Assembly: GCA_002344785.1 (NCBI GenBank)
Contig: DDUL01000010.1
Span: forward strand, 39,519 to 59,783
Direction of reading: 5' to 3'
DNA: 20,265 nucleotides
From: Bdellovibrionaceae bacterium UBA2339
Lineage (GTDB): Bacteria; Bdellovibrionota; Bdellovibrionia; Bdellovibrionales; JAMPXM01
The notes beneath the pieces are model-generated. The model was not told where the DNA came from, made no database searches, and saw only the letters and a list, made by a program, of their open reading frames with translations. The position numbers and the translations under genes were made by a program. Shown here piece by piece: positions 8,245-15,042 of this stretch (the first letter of the stretch is position 1; every line of letters begins with the position of its first letter).

Positions 8245-9426
8245 ATGCAATTTAATTCGATTCCGTCCGAAATTCGGAGCTTCTGGAGCAGTCGACAGCG
8301 AATCCTGATCGCCGTCGCCTTGGGCCTCGCCATCAGCTCCTCGGGTCTGGCGATCGCGTGGGTGTGGAGCGATCTTCACCGCCAGGCCCGGGCACATTTC
8401 AAAGTGTGGGAAGAAGACATCAGTGAGGAGCTTCTGGCCCCTCAGCAGGCATCTCAGCAGGCTCCTTTGGGCGGCGCTAGTCCTCAGCTCCTCAAGAAGG
8501 TGATCGCGCATTGGCAAAGCCTCGCGCCTTGGACGGAAGTGCGCCAATCCAGCTGCCACGACACTGAACTTCGCCTTCGCCTGCCGCTGAGCCTCTATGG
8601 AACAACAGCGCAGGAGCTCAACATCTGCACGCGTTCGATTCAACTCATCAGCGCCACTTTCAAGTCCCCCCAAGGCACGGCGATGCTTTTGCTTTCACTG
8701 CTGATCTTCATGGGCTTTAGCGTTTGGACCTGGCTCAGCTGGCAAAAAGAGTGGCTCACGCAAATTGAGATTCAGGCGCACCGACGCCAGTCACTTTGGA
8801 GCGAGCGCCTGGCGCATGATCTTCGCTCGCCACTGATGGCACTCAGAAGCCTTGAAGCGGACTGGCCTCGAGACTCCAGCGCGCTTTTCCAGGCGACACT
8901 GAAGCGCTTGGAAAGCATGGCGGATCAATTGCTCAGCGAAGGACGGCGTTTAGGAACTTCGCGCTCTCTGCGACAGAGTCTGCAAACCCTACTTGCAGAA
9001 CTCGCCACGCGCTTTAAGGCCGCCAAGCAGTCTGAGGTGATCGATGAACTGCAAAGAGATGAGTTGATTGACGAAGATGTCGAGCGCGCCCTGCATGCCC
9101 TGCTCCACAATGCCCTTGAGGCCAGCGGCGATCTGCCCGTGAAGATTCACATGAGCTGTACGCCTCACAGCTTACAGATTCAAATCCACGATCGAGGACC
9201 CGGCGTCAGTGAAGCACTCTTGAAGCAACTGGGGCGCGAGCGCCTCGCACCCCGATCTGAAAAACCCAACAGCCGAGGTGTCGGCGCTTGGAGCGCAGGT
9301 GAAACAGCTCGAGCCCGCGGCGGCGATCTCAAGTATCGGCTTGCCGAGCCCCACGGACTTGTCGCCGACTTCTCCGTCTCGCGGCTCGGCACGCGCGACG
9401 AATCGGAAAATCCAAATCAAAGATGA
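8245..9426 (+). CDS. Orphan membrane sensor histidine kinase
   Basis: The 393-residue protein has TM1 at about 18-41, a periplasmic sensor region (about 42-145), and TM2 at about 146-166. The cytoplasmic kinase core has an H-box with phospho-acceptor His191 (RLAHDLRSPL), an N-box with Asn289 (LLHNALEAS), G1 DRGPGV (316-321) and a weak G2 SRGVGAW (343-349) where GxGxGL is usual. It should autophosphorylate and pass phosphate to a response regulator, but no regulator gene is adjacent. The periplasmic part has two Cys (104 and 128) that could form a disulfide. The SD is not obvious before ATG 8245. The ligand cannot be inferred. Confidence 0.88.
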   Translation: MQFNSIPSEIRSFWSSRQRILIAVALGLAISSSGLAIAWVWSDLHRQARAHFKVWEEDISEELLAPQQASQQAPLGGASPQLLKKVIAHWQSLAPWTEVRQSSCHDTELRLRLPLSLYGTTAQELNICTRSIQLISATFKSPQGTAMLLLSLLIFMGFSVWTWLSWQKEWLTQIEIQAHRRQSLWSERLAHDLRSPLMALRSLEADWPRDSSALFQATLKRLESMADQLLSEGRRLGTSRSLRQSLQTLLAELATRFKAAKQSEVIDELQRDELIDEDVERALHALLHNALEASGDLPVKIHMSCTPHSLQIQIHDRGPGVSEALLKQLGRERLAPRSEKPNSRGVGAWSAGETARARGGDLKYRLAEPHGLVADFSVSRLGTRDESENPNQR

Positions 9427-9458
9427 TCGTGGGCAACGTGGTCGCGGCCGTCGTCGCT

Positions 9459-10400
9459 TCACTTTCCAGGGGCTTCGTCGATGACAAATCCCATTTTTTC
9501 TTCAGCTGATTTCTTCACTTTTTGAACGGCGGACTGCTGAAGCTTCACCCAAGACGATGGAATAACCCAATACCGATCAATCGGATTTCTAAGTCCACTC
9601 TCTGCGACCCCAGGATAAATCGGGAAATTCACGCGAAGCGAATTGCAGGAGATTTGAATCTGCGCGGCCTCGCGCACCTCTTCAATCGGCAAGAGCGTCA
9701 ATACGCCCGCACCATTTTGATTGCGAATCTGCGTCGGCATACTTCGCAAACGATGCAAATCGACTTGCGTCACCTCGCAGGGAACTTGGATTTGCAAGCT
9801 ATGCCCCGCTGAAATCCGAAGTCCCAGACTCGGCAACACCGGTGGATTATGTTCCACCCGCCAATCCTTCACGCGTAGGCCCCGCGGATGCCGCAGGTCC
9901 CGCTCGACAACTTCAAACTCCCAACGCTGGTGAACCGTCAGCGCGAGACGCCGCCGAGCAGTTCCGGGACGCGTTTCATGAAGCAGCAGATTTCCGCGCA
10001 GCAAATACACATGCTCGCCAATCTGCTCAACTCGCTGCACCTGCAACCGCTGCTCAACCTGATGTCGCTCGATCTTCGCGTGCGCTTCCTCATACTCCGA
10101 CTGAAGTTGTTTTTGCAGCTCGGGACGAAACTGAGCCCACGCCGATGCTCGCAAATCGCGCGCTGTGCTCGCCGAGTAATCGAGCCAAGCTCGACTCACC
10201 TCGATCAGGTAATCGATCTCGTCGGATCGTTGCAGAAGCTGGGCCTCTTGAGGATTCATCTTTGGATCAACCAAGCCTGATCTCGAAACACTTCGATCAG
10301 CAAATTGCCACCAGCCCACAAGCCAACCCACGCCTAGCGCCATTGAGATGGACAATGCCAGGACCCACTTGGGCGTCTTCAAGGTCATGGGCAAATTCAT
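9459..10400 (-). CDS. Single-pass membrane protein, TraE-like
   Basis: The 313-residue protein has an N-terminal transmembrane segment (about 11-31), then a soluble part. Residues about 50-185 resemble TraE of F-type conjugation systems (VirB8-like role at the inner-membrane pore): one N-terminal helix, a helical stretch (SRAWLDYSASTARDL...FRPELQ), then alternating strands ending in VKDWRVEHN. This rests on overall pattern; no diagnostic motif exists. Residues 190-280 add a beta-rich domain with two Cys (208, 252) that F TraE lacks. The start overlaps the upstream stop by 4 bp (ATGA), so the two are translationally coupled. No other Tra gene is in the window. A conserved lineage-specific envelope protein is the main alternative. 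Confidence 0.5.
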   Translation of the reverse strand: MNLPMTLKTPKWVLALSISMALGVGWLVGWWQFADRSVSRSGLVDPKMNPQEAQLLQRSDEIDYLIEVSRAWLDYSASTARDLRASAWAQFRPELQKQLQSEYEEAHAKIERHQVEQRLQVQRVEQIGEHVYLLRGNLLLHETRPGTARRRLALTVHQRWEFEVVERDLRHPRGLRVKDWRVEHNPPVLPSLGLRISAGHSLQIQVPCEVTQVDLHRLRSMPTQIRNQNGAGVLTLLPIEEVREAAQIQISCNSLRVNFPIYPGVAESGLRNPIDRYWVIPSSWVKLQQSAVQKVKKSAEEKMGFVIDEAPGK

Positions 10401-11005
10401 GGGCGAGACTCTCGATCTTCACGCTCAAGAGGCAAAACTTCGAGCAGCTGATCTTCATGCACAAGCTGACGATCACCCTCTCGCCGCCATCGATCAATCT
10501 TGTAGAGCTTCCATCGCCCCTTGCCGTCCGCCGTGATCCCCGACTTCGATCCATCTTTCGACTCGGCTTCGCGCGATTCAGACTTGAATCGACCCGTGCC
10601 TTCCTTGATCAACTGCATGGGACCTTGGCGCATCAGCTCAAACTGCGCGCGAAGCGCCTCGTTCTCAAGGCGCAGGGCTCGCAACTTCTCCTCATCACCC
10701 AGCGCATACTGAGTCACAACCAAAGTCGCGAGCGAGCTCAGCGCACCCCAATAGACGGCATGCAGTTCTTTGCGCTCGCCACTTGGCGCCGCTTGATGAC
10801 CAACGGCCGCACCGGCCGCAAACGCACCAGCTGACCACGCCAACCTTTGTTCACGCAGCTCGCGATGCGCACAGGCCGAGTTCACAGCCAGCATCAGCAT
10901 GACACATAAGAGCGACACGCGCGTCGCCCCCGCCTGCGACTGAGCCATGAAACGCTTGGCCCCCTTAATGCTGAAATCCACTTTGCCCCATCCATACTGC
11001 GACAT
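10397..11005 (-). CDS. Putative lipoprotein or exported protein, unknown function
   Basis: The product is 202 residues from ATG 11005, which has ggggag 8 nt upstream. A downstream ATG at 10948 would place a normal signal sequence at the very N-terminus (MAQSQAGATRVSLLCVMLML), so that start is a real alternative; GTG 11023 is also open. The hydrophobic segment ends NSAC, an imperfect lipobox with Asn at -3. A short hydrophobic stretch (AVYWGALSSLATLVVTQYAL) follows, then a Glu/Arg-rich helix (EEKLRALRLENEALRAQFELM), probably coiled coil, and a C-terminal domain with GRWKLYKIDRWRREGD. It lies 4 nt after the lipoprotein gene stop (11010) and overlaps the TraE-like gene, so it belongs to one operon. 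Not recognised. Confidence 0.75.
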   Translation of the reverse strand: MSQYGWGKVDFSIKGAKRFMAQSQAGATRVSLLCVMLMLAVNSACAHRELREQRLAWSAGAFAAGAAVGHQAAPSGERKELHAVYWGALSSLATLVVTQYALGDEEKLRALRLENEALRAQFELMRQGPMQLIKEGTGRFKSESREAESKDGSKSGITADGKGRWKLYKIDRWRREGDRQLVHEDQLLEVLPLEREDRESRP

Positions 11006-11009
11006 GAAT

Positions 11010-11954
11010 TCAGCTCCCCACACAACGATCGAGACTCACGCTGCGGTTCTGCCCGTTGTACGTGACGACGCCGCCCCCACAACTTGTGATGGACAATGTG
11101 AAACTTCCCGTCGACGAGCAGCTCCCCGACCACGTGCCACTGCTCGCGCAAGTGCATCCCGAGCTCCACTGCACGTTTTGCGGTGTCATGGTGCATGTCT
11201 CTCCAGTCAGGTTATTCGTCACACGAAGAGTCCCGCCACTTAAACTTCGACCACTTCGACGCGTACCCGTGACAGTGATGGCGCTGGTGGTTGTCGTCGT
11301 GAGATCCGCCACACTTCGCCCACCACTCGTGATCACGCGTCGGATGCCATCATTTTCATAGTTAAATACTTTGCTGGTTCCTGAACCCGAAACCCAGGTC
11401 AATACCTGCCCCAAGCTTCCAGTCTTGGAAACCGAAAGCGTGCCACCTGCACCGCCAACGAGAGTGAAATTCGGACTGCGGCGAATGCTGCCGCCGGTGC
11501 CGGTCAGCGCACAATTCGTCGCCGCTCCAACCCAAGTCAGGTCAACTGTTCCGGTGAGCACATACACACCGGCCAAAGTGCATCCGCCAAAATTTCGCTG
11601 CATGAAATTCGCCGTGCAAGCGGAATAGCCCTGCCCGTAGCAGGTGGCCGCTTGGGCCTCGGGTAAAACTGACGAGGTCAACGCCAGCAGATCTCGCTGA
11701 AATTTCGTCGAGTGCGGAGTGCGCATTGCCAACTCACCCGTCGAACCGCCCGCCTCATCAATCCCGGCCATCGCGTCACCTACGGTGCGAGCCAGCTCAT
11801 CGGCCAATACGACTTCGCTAGCGCCGGAGTCCTGAAGCAGTCCCTGGCATCCGCTCAATCCGAACACACTCAGCTGAGCCAAAGTCACAAGGCCCACGAT
11901 CACAAGGCCTTGAATGGATAGGATTCGACGAAGGGCGAAAGACATAGATGTCAT
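11010..11954 (-). CDS. Cys-rich lipoprotein of unknown function
   Basis: The product is 314 residues from ATG 11954 (ATG 11945 is a second option; neither has a strong SD). The hydrophobic segment ends in a good lipobox, LSGC, with Cys36 as the lipid anchor. After a linker, residues about 105-311 are rich in Thr, Ser, Gly and Val with ten Cys (105, 113, 125, 148, 254, 267, 269, 279, 292, 311), a pattern of beta-strands with disulfides seen in surface or adhesin-like proteins. A run TTTTTSAITVTGTRRSG lies mid-domain. It is the first gene of the three-gene run with the small lipoprotein-like and TraE-like genes. No family recognised; exposure at the cell surface or in the periplasm is inferred. 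Confidence 0.8.
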   Translation of the reverse strand: MTSMSFALRRILSIQGLVIVGLVTLAQLSVFGLSGCQGLLQDSGASEVVLADELARTVGDAMAGIDEAGGSTGELAMRTPHSTKFQRDLLALTSSVLPEAQAATCYGQGYSACTANFMQRNFGGCTLAGVYVLTGTVDLTWVGAATNCALTGTGGSIRRSPNFTLVGGAGGTLSVSKTGSLGQVLTWVSGSGTSKVFNYENDGIRRVITSGGRSVADLTTTTTSAITVTGTRRSGRSLSGGTLRVTNNLTGETCTMTPQNVQWSSGCTCASSGTWSGSCSSTGSFTLSITSCGGGVVTYNGQNRSVSLDRCVGS

Positions 11955-11974
11955 TACGGTGACATAGCTTCGCC

Positions 11975-12159
11975 AGCTGGTCCACTTGCGTGGTTGTGAT
12001 TGGGGCCAATCGCCCAGGCCGAGGGCCGAGTCCACGGGATGGACGTCCCGAAGCTTGCCGCTGCTGCAAAATCTCCGCGCAGCAAATCAATAAAGCTTTG
12101 AATTTTCAGAAACTTAGACATCGCCGTAAAGTCGTCACGACCACTCAAGTCGACCAGCT
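11975..12159. repeat. 185-bp spacer bounded by 25-bp imperfect inverted repeats
   Basis: The arm at 11975-11999 (beginning agctggtccacttgcg) matches the reverse complement of 12135-12159 at 22 of 25 positions, with mismatches evenly spaced six bases apart. The right arm ends one base before the stop of the 93-residue gene, and the left arm lies 20 nt upstream of the lipoprotein start. It could be a long mRNA stem between two genes, a pair of regulator sites, or a small non-autonomous element. No target duplication is obvious. Confidence 0.65.
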
Positions 12160-12441
12160 TCAGTTGGAGACTTCGATCACGCCATCTTCTGAATTGAACT
12201 TCAAAAGTCCCTGACTCTGAAGCTTCTGAACTTCACGAATCAGCTGTGACACCTGCGATGGGGTCGAGTGATCCGGAAGCACGAGGGCGTATTCGATCCC
12301 GCCCAAGTTGTCCGACGCGAGATTCGGATCTTCGGCGTTGAAACTTGCGGAACTCACGGTTCCTACTGGGGAAAGGTTCGCGGTTTTCGCCGTTGCCAAA
12401 AATGGCATCAATGCACTGAGGACCAACAACGAGTTTTTCAC
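12160..12441 (-). CDS. Small exported protein, unknown function
   Basis: The 93-residue product starts at GTG 12441 with SD aaaggtga 4 nt upstream. The open frame continues to 12594, but that extension lacks a signal sequence. Residues 1-19 are a signal peptide (VKNSLLVLSALMPFLATAKT region). The mature protein is acidic and has a C-terminal helix (PSQVSQLIREVQKLQSQG) followed by LLKFNSEDGVIEVSN. I do not recognise it. It lies upstream of the lipoprotein/TraE-like run, separated from it by the inverted-repeat spacer, so co-transcription is possible. Confidence 0.7.
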   Translation of the reverse strand: MKNSLLVLSALMPFLATAKTANLSPVGTVSSASFNAEDPNLASDNLGGIEYALVLPDHSTPSQVSQLIREVQKLQSQGLLKFNSEDGVIEVSN

Positions 12442-12855
12442 CAATTCACCTTTCGCCTGAGGTTGCGCAGCTCCAGAAGTGACTTGTGTCACTTGGCTGC
12501 GTCGAAGACCCAGAATAACAGGCGCGCCAGTGAACTCGCGACTGTTAGAATTCTGACAGCGATTTCCTACATTTCCCCTCAGCGCCAAGCCCAAACGTCA
12601 CCTCAGTTTCGCCGAGGCCTTGGGCCTCAGATCAGGTTGCACCCACTTGCCAATTCCAGCTTCGCGACAAAGCTACAATTTATCAGCTCAAGTCCACCGT
12701 CCGCCGTGCTGAGGACCAAGCATGTTTTTCCAAAGCCTCGGGTTGACGCAGAGCTATTGCGGCTGGAGCTATCGCCAATCAAAAAATCCGCTAAATCCTA
12801 GCCCCTCAGAGGGAACACGATTCGATTTTCTCGAACTCTATGGAGGAGGACACTC
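12442..12855 (+). other. Divergent spacer, 414 nt
   Basis: No gene is supported. Near the minus-strand gene lies a 7-bp palindrome, aagtgac-ttgt-gtcactt (12477-12494), a possible operator. A short hairpin gaggcc-ttg-ggcctc lies at 12614-12628. The plus-strand side ends in a strong SD (ggaggagg) for the gene at 12856. I see no convincing -35/-10 pair. Confidence 0.45.
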
Positions 12856-13653
12856 ATGTCTTTGAATTTCTCGCGATCCATCGTCGCCGTCGCAGCACTT
12901 TTCACCACAGCCGCACTTGCTGCCGCTGTGACCGTAACTGATGTCAACGCCAAGGTCGCAGGCTTGCTCGCGCAAGTGAACGACGCCAACACAAAGATCG
13001 AGGCCAGCTTCACGAAGCTCGCCGTCGACAGTGTGCGAGCCACTCAATTCGGCGCTTCGCTGAAGGCCGAAGAAGTTGGCACGCGCGTGGTGAAGTTCGG
13101 CGCTGAAGGCGACTACGAGTACGTCACACTCGCCACCGGCGACGAGCCCCGCTTTTCCGCAAAGGTCGCTCTCGAAATGGATTTCGTCGGTGCGTTTGGC
13201 CAAGATGTGGTCAATGAGATCGCTGGCGACATCGAAACTATGGCGATGGACATGGTGAAGGATTTCACATCTGAGTATGGCGCTGCAGCTCAAGCGCAAA
13301 TCGCGATCGAAAACTTGCAACGTGATGCCCAAGGCAACATCGTGGCCGCTCGGATCAAGTTCGACGGCGTGGTGGACTTCAGCAAGTTGCCGGCTTCAAA
13401 GCCGATCAGCGATGTTGAGCTCAAAGAAATTCACGCTGTGATCGAAGTGAGCTTCCAAGGCCAGCAAGGCGCAAGTCTTGAGGTCTCCGGAATCATGAAT
13501 CCCGCTTACCGCAGCTTCCAGAGCGACGAGACGGGCTTGAAAGAATTGATCGAAGGCTTGCTGGCTGACGACCAAGATTCCTATCAGACCATCACTCAGA
13601 TCCTGGGCTTTGCCGCCGCAGGCATGGAGTGGCTGGCGAACACGAAGCGCTAA
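12856..13653 (+). CDS. Exported protein of unknown function
   Basis: The 265-residue product starts at ATG 12856 with SD ggaggagg at good spacing. Residues 1-24 are a signal peptide (SRSIVAVAALFTTAALAAA). The mature protein begins with a helical stretch (VNAKVAGLLAQVNDANTKIEA), continues with mixed strands and helices (EMDFVGAFGQDVVNEIAGDI; ARIKFDGVVDF), and ends in two helices (TGLKELIEGLL; ITQILGFAAAGMEWL). It has no Cys and no catalytic motif. The strong SD and strong terminator suggest high expression as a single-gene unit. I do not recognise the family. Confidence 0.85.
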   Translation: MSLNFSRSIVAVAALFTTAALAAAVTVTDVNAKVAGLLAQVNDANTKIEASFTKLAVDSVRATQFGASLKAEEVGTRVVKFGAEGDYEYVTLATGDEPRFSAKVALEMDFVGAFGQDVVNEIAGDIETMAMDMVKDFTSEYGAAAQAQIAIENLQRDAQGNIVAARIKFDGVVDFSKLPASKPISDVELKEIHAVIEVSFQGQQGASLEVSGIMNPAYRSFQSDETGLKELIEGLLADDQDSYQTITQILGFAAAGMEWLANTKR

Positions 13654-13694
13654 GTTTAGGCGTCTTCGTTTCGTCGCGTTTTAAAATAGCCAAT

Positions 13695-13732
13695 ACGCCC
13701 AGCGATCACATGCGCTGGGCGTTTCGTTTTTT
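13695..13732 (+). terminator. Intrinsic terminator after the 12856-13653 gene
   Basis: A 10-bp perfect stem, acgcccagcg/cgctgggcgt (13695-13704 and 13713-13722), with an 8-nt loop, is followed by ttcgtttttt. It starts 41 nt after the stop. A T-rich stretch on the other side (ttttaaaa region) means it may also stop transcription from the convergent minus-strand gene. Confidence 0.93.
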
Positions 13733-13747
13733 GGAGAGCTCAGTTCG

Positions 13748-14743
13748 TCACTCCAATTCAATCGTCCAATCCGGACCACTCGAAATTTTATGTTGAGCCG
13801 CGAAGTTTCGCATGTTCAACGCCACCGAAAAGTCCAACAGCGAATTGTAATAAGCGAGCGCTTGCCCCTCGGGCACGCCACCGAAAGTTTCGACAATCGG
13901 CACTTCGCCTCTCCAAACTTGGCGTCCTGACTTTTTGATGACGACTTTGATCTTCGCTCGACCTTGGCGCCAGCTCTCAACCATGGACTTAGGAATATTG
14001 CTCCACACATTGCCGTACATGGGATCGAGAACGGGGATCATGCCGACCACGCGCGAGCCACGGATCGCCGCACGCTGATAGTCCAGCCTCTTCACATCAG
14101 GCAGTCGCTCGCCGAGTTGCTCAAGCTCCACTTGTCCCGAGGCCACACGCGCTCCGACATAAGCGTAGAGATCACGACCATGGAAAGTGTAACTCTCCTC
14201 CGAGCCCTTGAGACGTTGGCGTGACTCTTCAATGTTCACCACACGCTTCAGCCCCAAATCCTCGGCGACCAGAGTGAAAAGCCCATTATCAGGACCCAGC
14301 AAGATGTGGCCGCTCAATGTCTCCAAGGCGACACTCTTTCGAGTCGTGCCGACGCCTGGATCGACGACGTTCACGAACACCGTCCCAGGCGGCCAATATT
14401 TGACGGTTTGTTTCAGACGATAGGCGCCGGACCAAATGTCATAGGGCGGGATCTGATGAGTCAGATCGTAAATCGGAGTTTGAGGCGCAACTCCATGAGC
14501 CACACCGCGCATGGCGGAGACTGCCCCATCGAACTCGCCAAAATCCGTCATTAAGACGATGGCGTGAGGGCGGCCTGGCGTCGTCGGGTTACGCGAAGCC
14601 GTAGCACATCCGCCGAGGAGCCCAAGAATCAAAGCCCAAGTTGCGGCCGTCGTGAGAGCTGAGCACAATTTGCTCGACGTCCAAAGGCGTCGAGCTTGGT
14701 GATTCGGGTGTTGAGTTGTCGGAAGAAATTCATGTGCTTTCAA
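13748..14743 (-). CDS. Lipoprotein SAM hydroxide adenosyltransferase (DUF62 family)
   Basis: The 331-residue product starts at TTG 14743, 6 nt after a perfect SD (aaggag); the frame is open to 14866, but the nearest ATG lies out of frame. Family members cleave S-adenosylmethionine to adenosine and methionine using water; relatives include SAM fluorinase and chlorinase. Seen: TDFGEFDG (66-73), DPGVGTTRK (128-136), PDNGLF (151-156), FHGRDLYA (187-194), YGNVWSNI (243-250), and a C-terminal small domain ending SLLDFSVALN. A hydrophobic stretch ends in lipobox LGGC (Cys46), so the enzyme is predicted to be exported and lipid-anchored, which is odd for an enzyme of a cytosolic substrate. The SD lies in an inverted repeat. 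Confidence 0.88.
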   Translation of the reverse strand: MKAHEFLPTTQHPNHQARRLWTSSKLCSALTTAATWALILGLLGGCATASRNPTTPGRPHAIVLMTDFGEFDGAVSAMRGVAHGVAPQTPIYDLTHQIPPYDIWSGAYRLKQTVKYWPPGTVFVNVVDPGVGTTRKSVALETLSGHILLGPDNGLFTLVAEDLGLKRVVNIEESRQRLKGSEESYTFHGRDLYAYVGARVASGQVELEQLGERLPDVKRLDYQRAAIRGSRVVGMIPVLDPMYGNVWSNIPKSMVESWRQGRAKIKVVIKKSGRQVWRGEVPIVETFGGVPEGQALAYYNSLLDFSVALNMRNFAAQHKISSGPDWTIELE

Positions 14744-14749
14744 TCGCGT

Positions 14750-14931
14750 CTCCTTACTGGCCTCGTTGAGTGTTGCGAATTCGGAATCATCGCACCTAAG
14801 CCTACAGAATAACGGAGAAATTGTAACTTTCTTGAAGCACACCAGGCTTCGCCTGAGGTTCAGCACCCAATGCTACGGGAAAGTGGCGATCGCCCGCCCC
14901 CCGCGCAACACTCAACGAGACCAGTTAGGGG
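14750..14931 (-). promoter_or_regulatory. Leader with 28-bp inverted repeat hiding the SD of the SAM-enzyme gene
   Basis: The arm 14750-14777 and the arm 14904-14931 are complementary at 25 of 28 positions, and one mismatch is a G-U wobble in the minus-strand RNA, leaving about 22 contiguous pairs. The SD aaggag is the outer end of the proximal arm (14750-14755). A small hairpin (caggc-ttc-gcctg, 14843-14855) lies in the 126-nt loop. The rest of the 299-nt divergent spacer (14744-15042) shows no gene. It must also hold promoters for both flanking genes. A short inverted-repeat element is the alternative reading. Confidence 0.65.
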
Positions 14932-15042
14932 CACCGCAGCAGACCCCCGCCAGCCCAAGAAAAATCCTCAGTGGAGTAAAGGCTCGCTTGCCTCACCACG
15001 CCTGGCGCATTAGCGCTCGGGTTCATTCGCGCTGGAGGTCCT

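Noticed and set aside
9985..12090. Shared 14-mer tccgcgcagcaaat near 9985 and 12074
   Set aside because: One exact 14-mer pair is expected by chance in a window this size, and the flanks do not match.
11954..12148. 64-codon minus-strand frame ending TAATG at the lipoprotein start
   Set aside because: The overlap looks like coupling, but the start is TTG without an SD, and the frame runs through the inverted-repeat spacer; the peptide has no credible features.
8179..12490. Shared acttgtgtc in the 8179-8187 (reverse) and 12482-12490 spacers
   Set aside because: Nine bases is too short to claim a common regulatory motif.
12268..12801. 177-codon open frame on the plus strand
   Set aside because: It starts inside the small exported-protein gene on the other strand, has no SD and reads through a spacer with unlikely composition.
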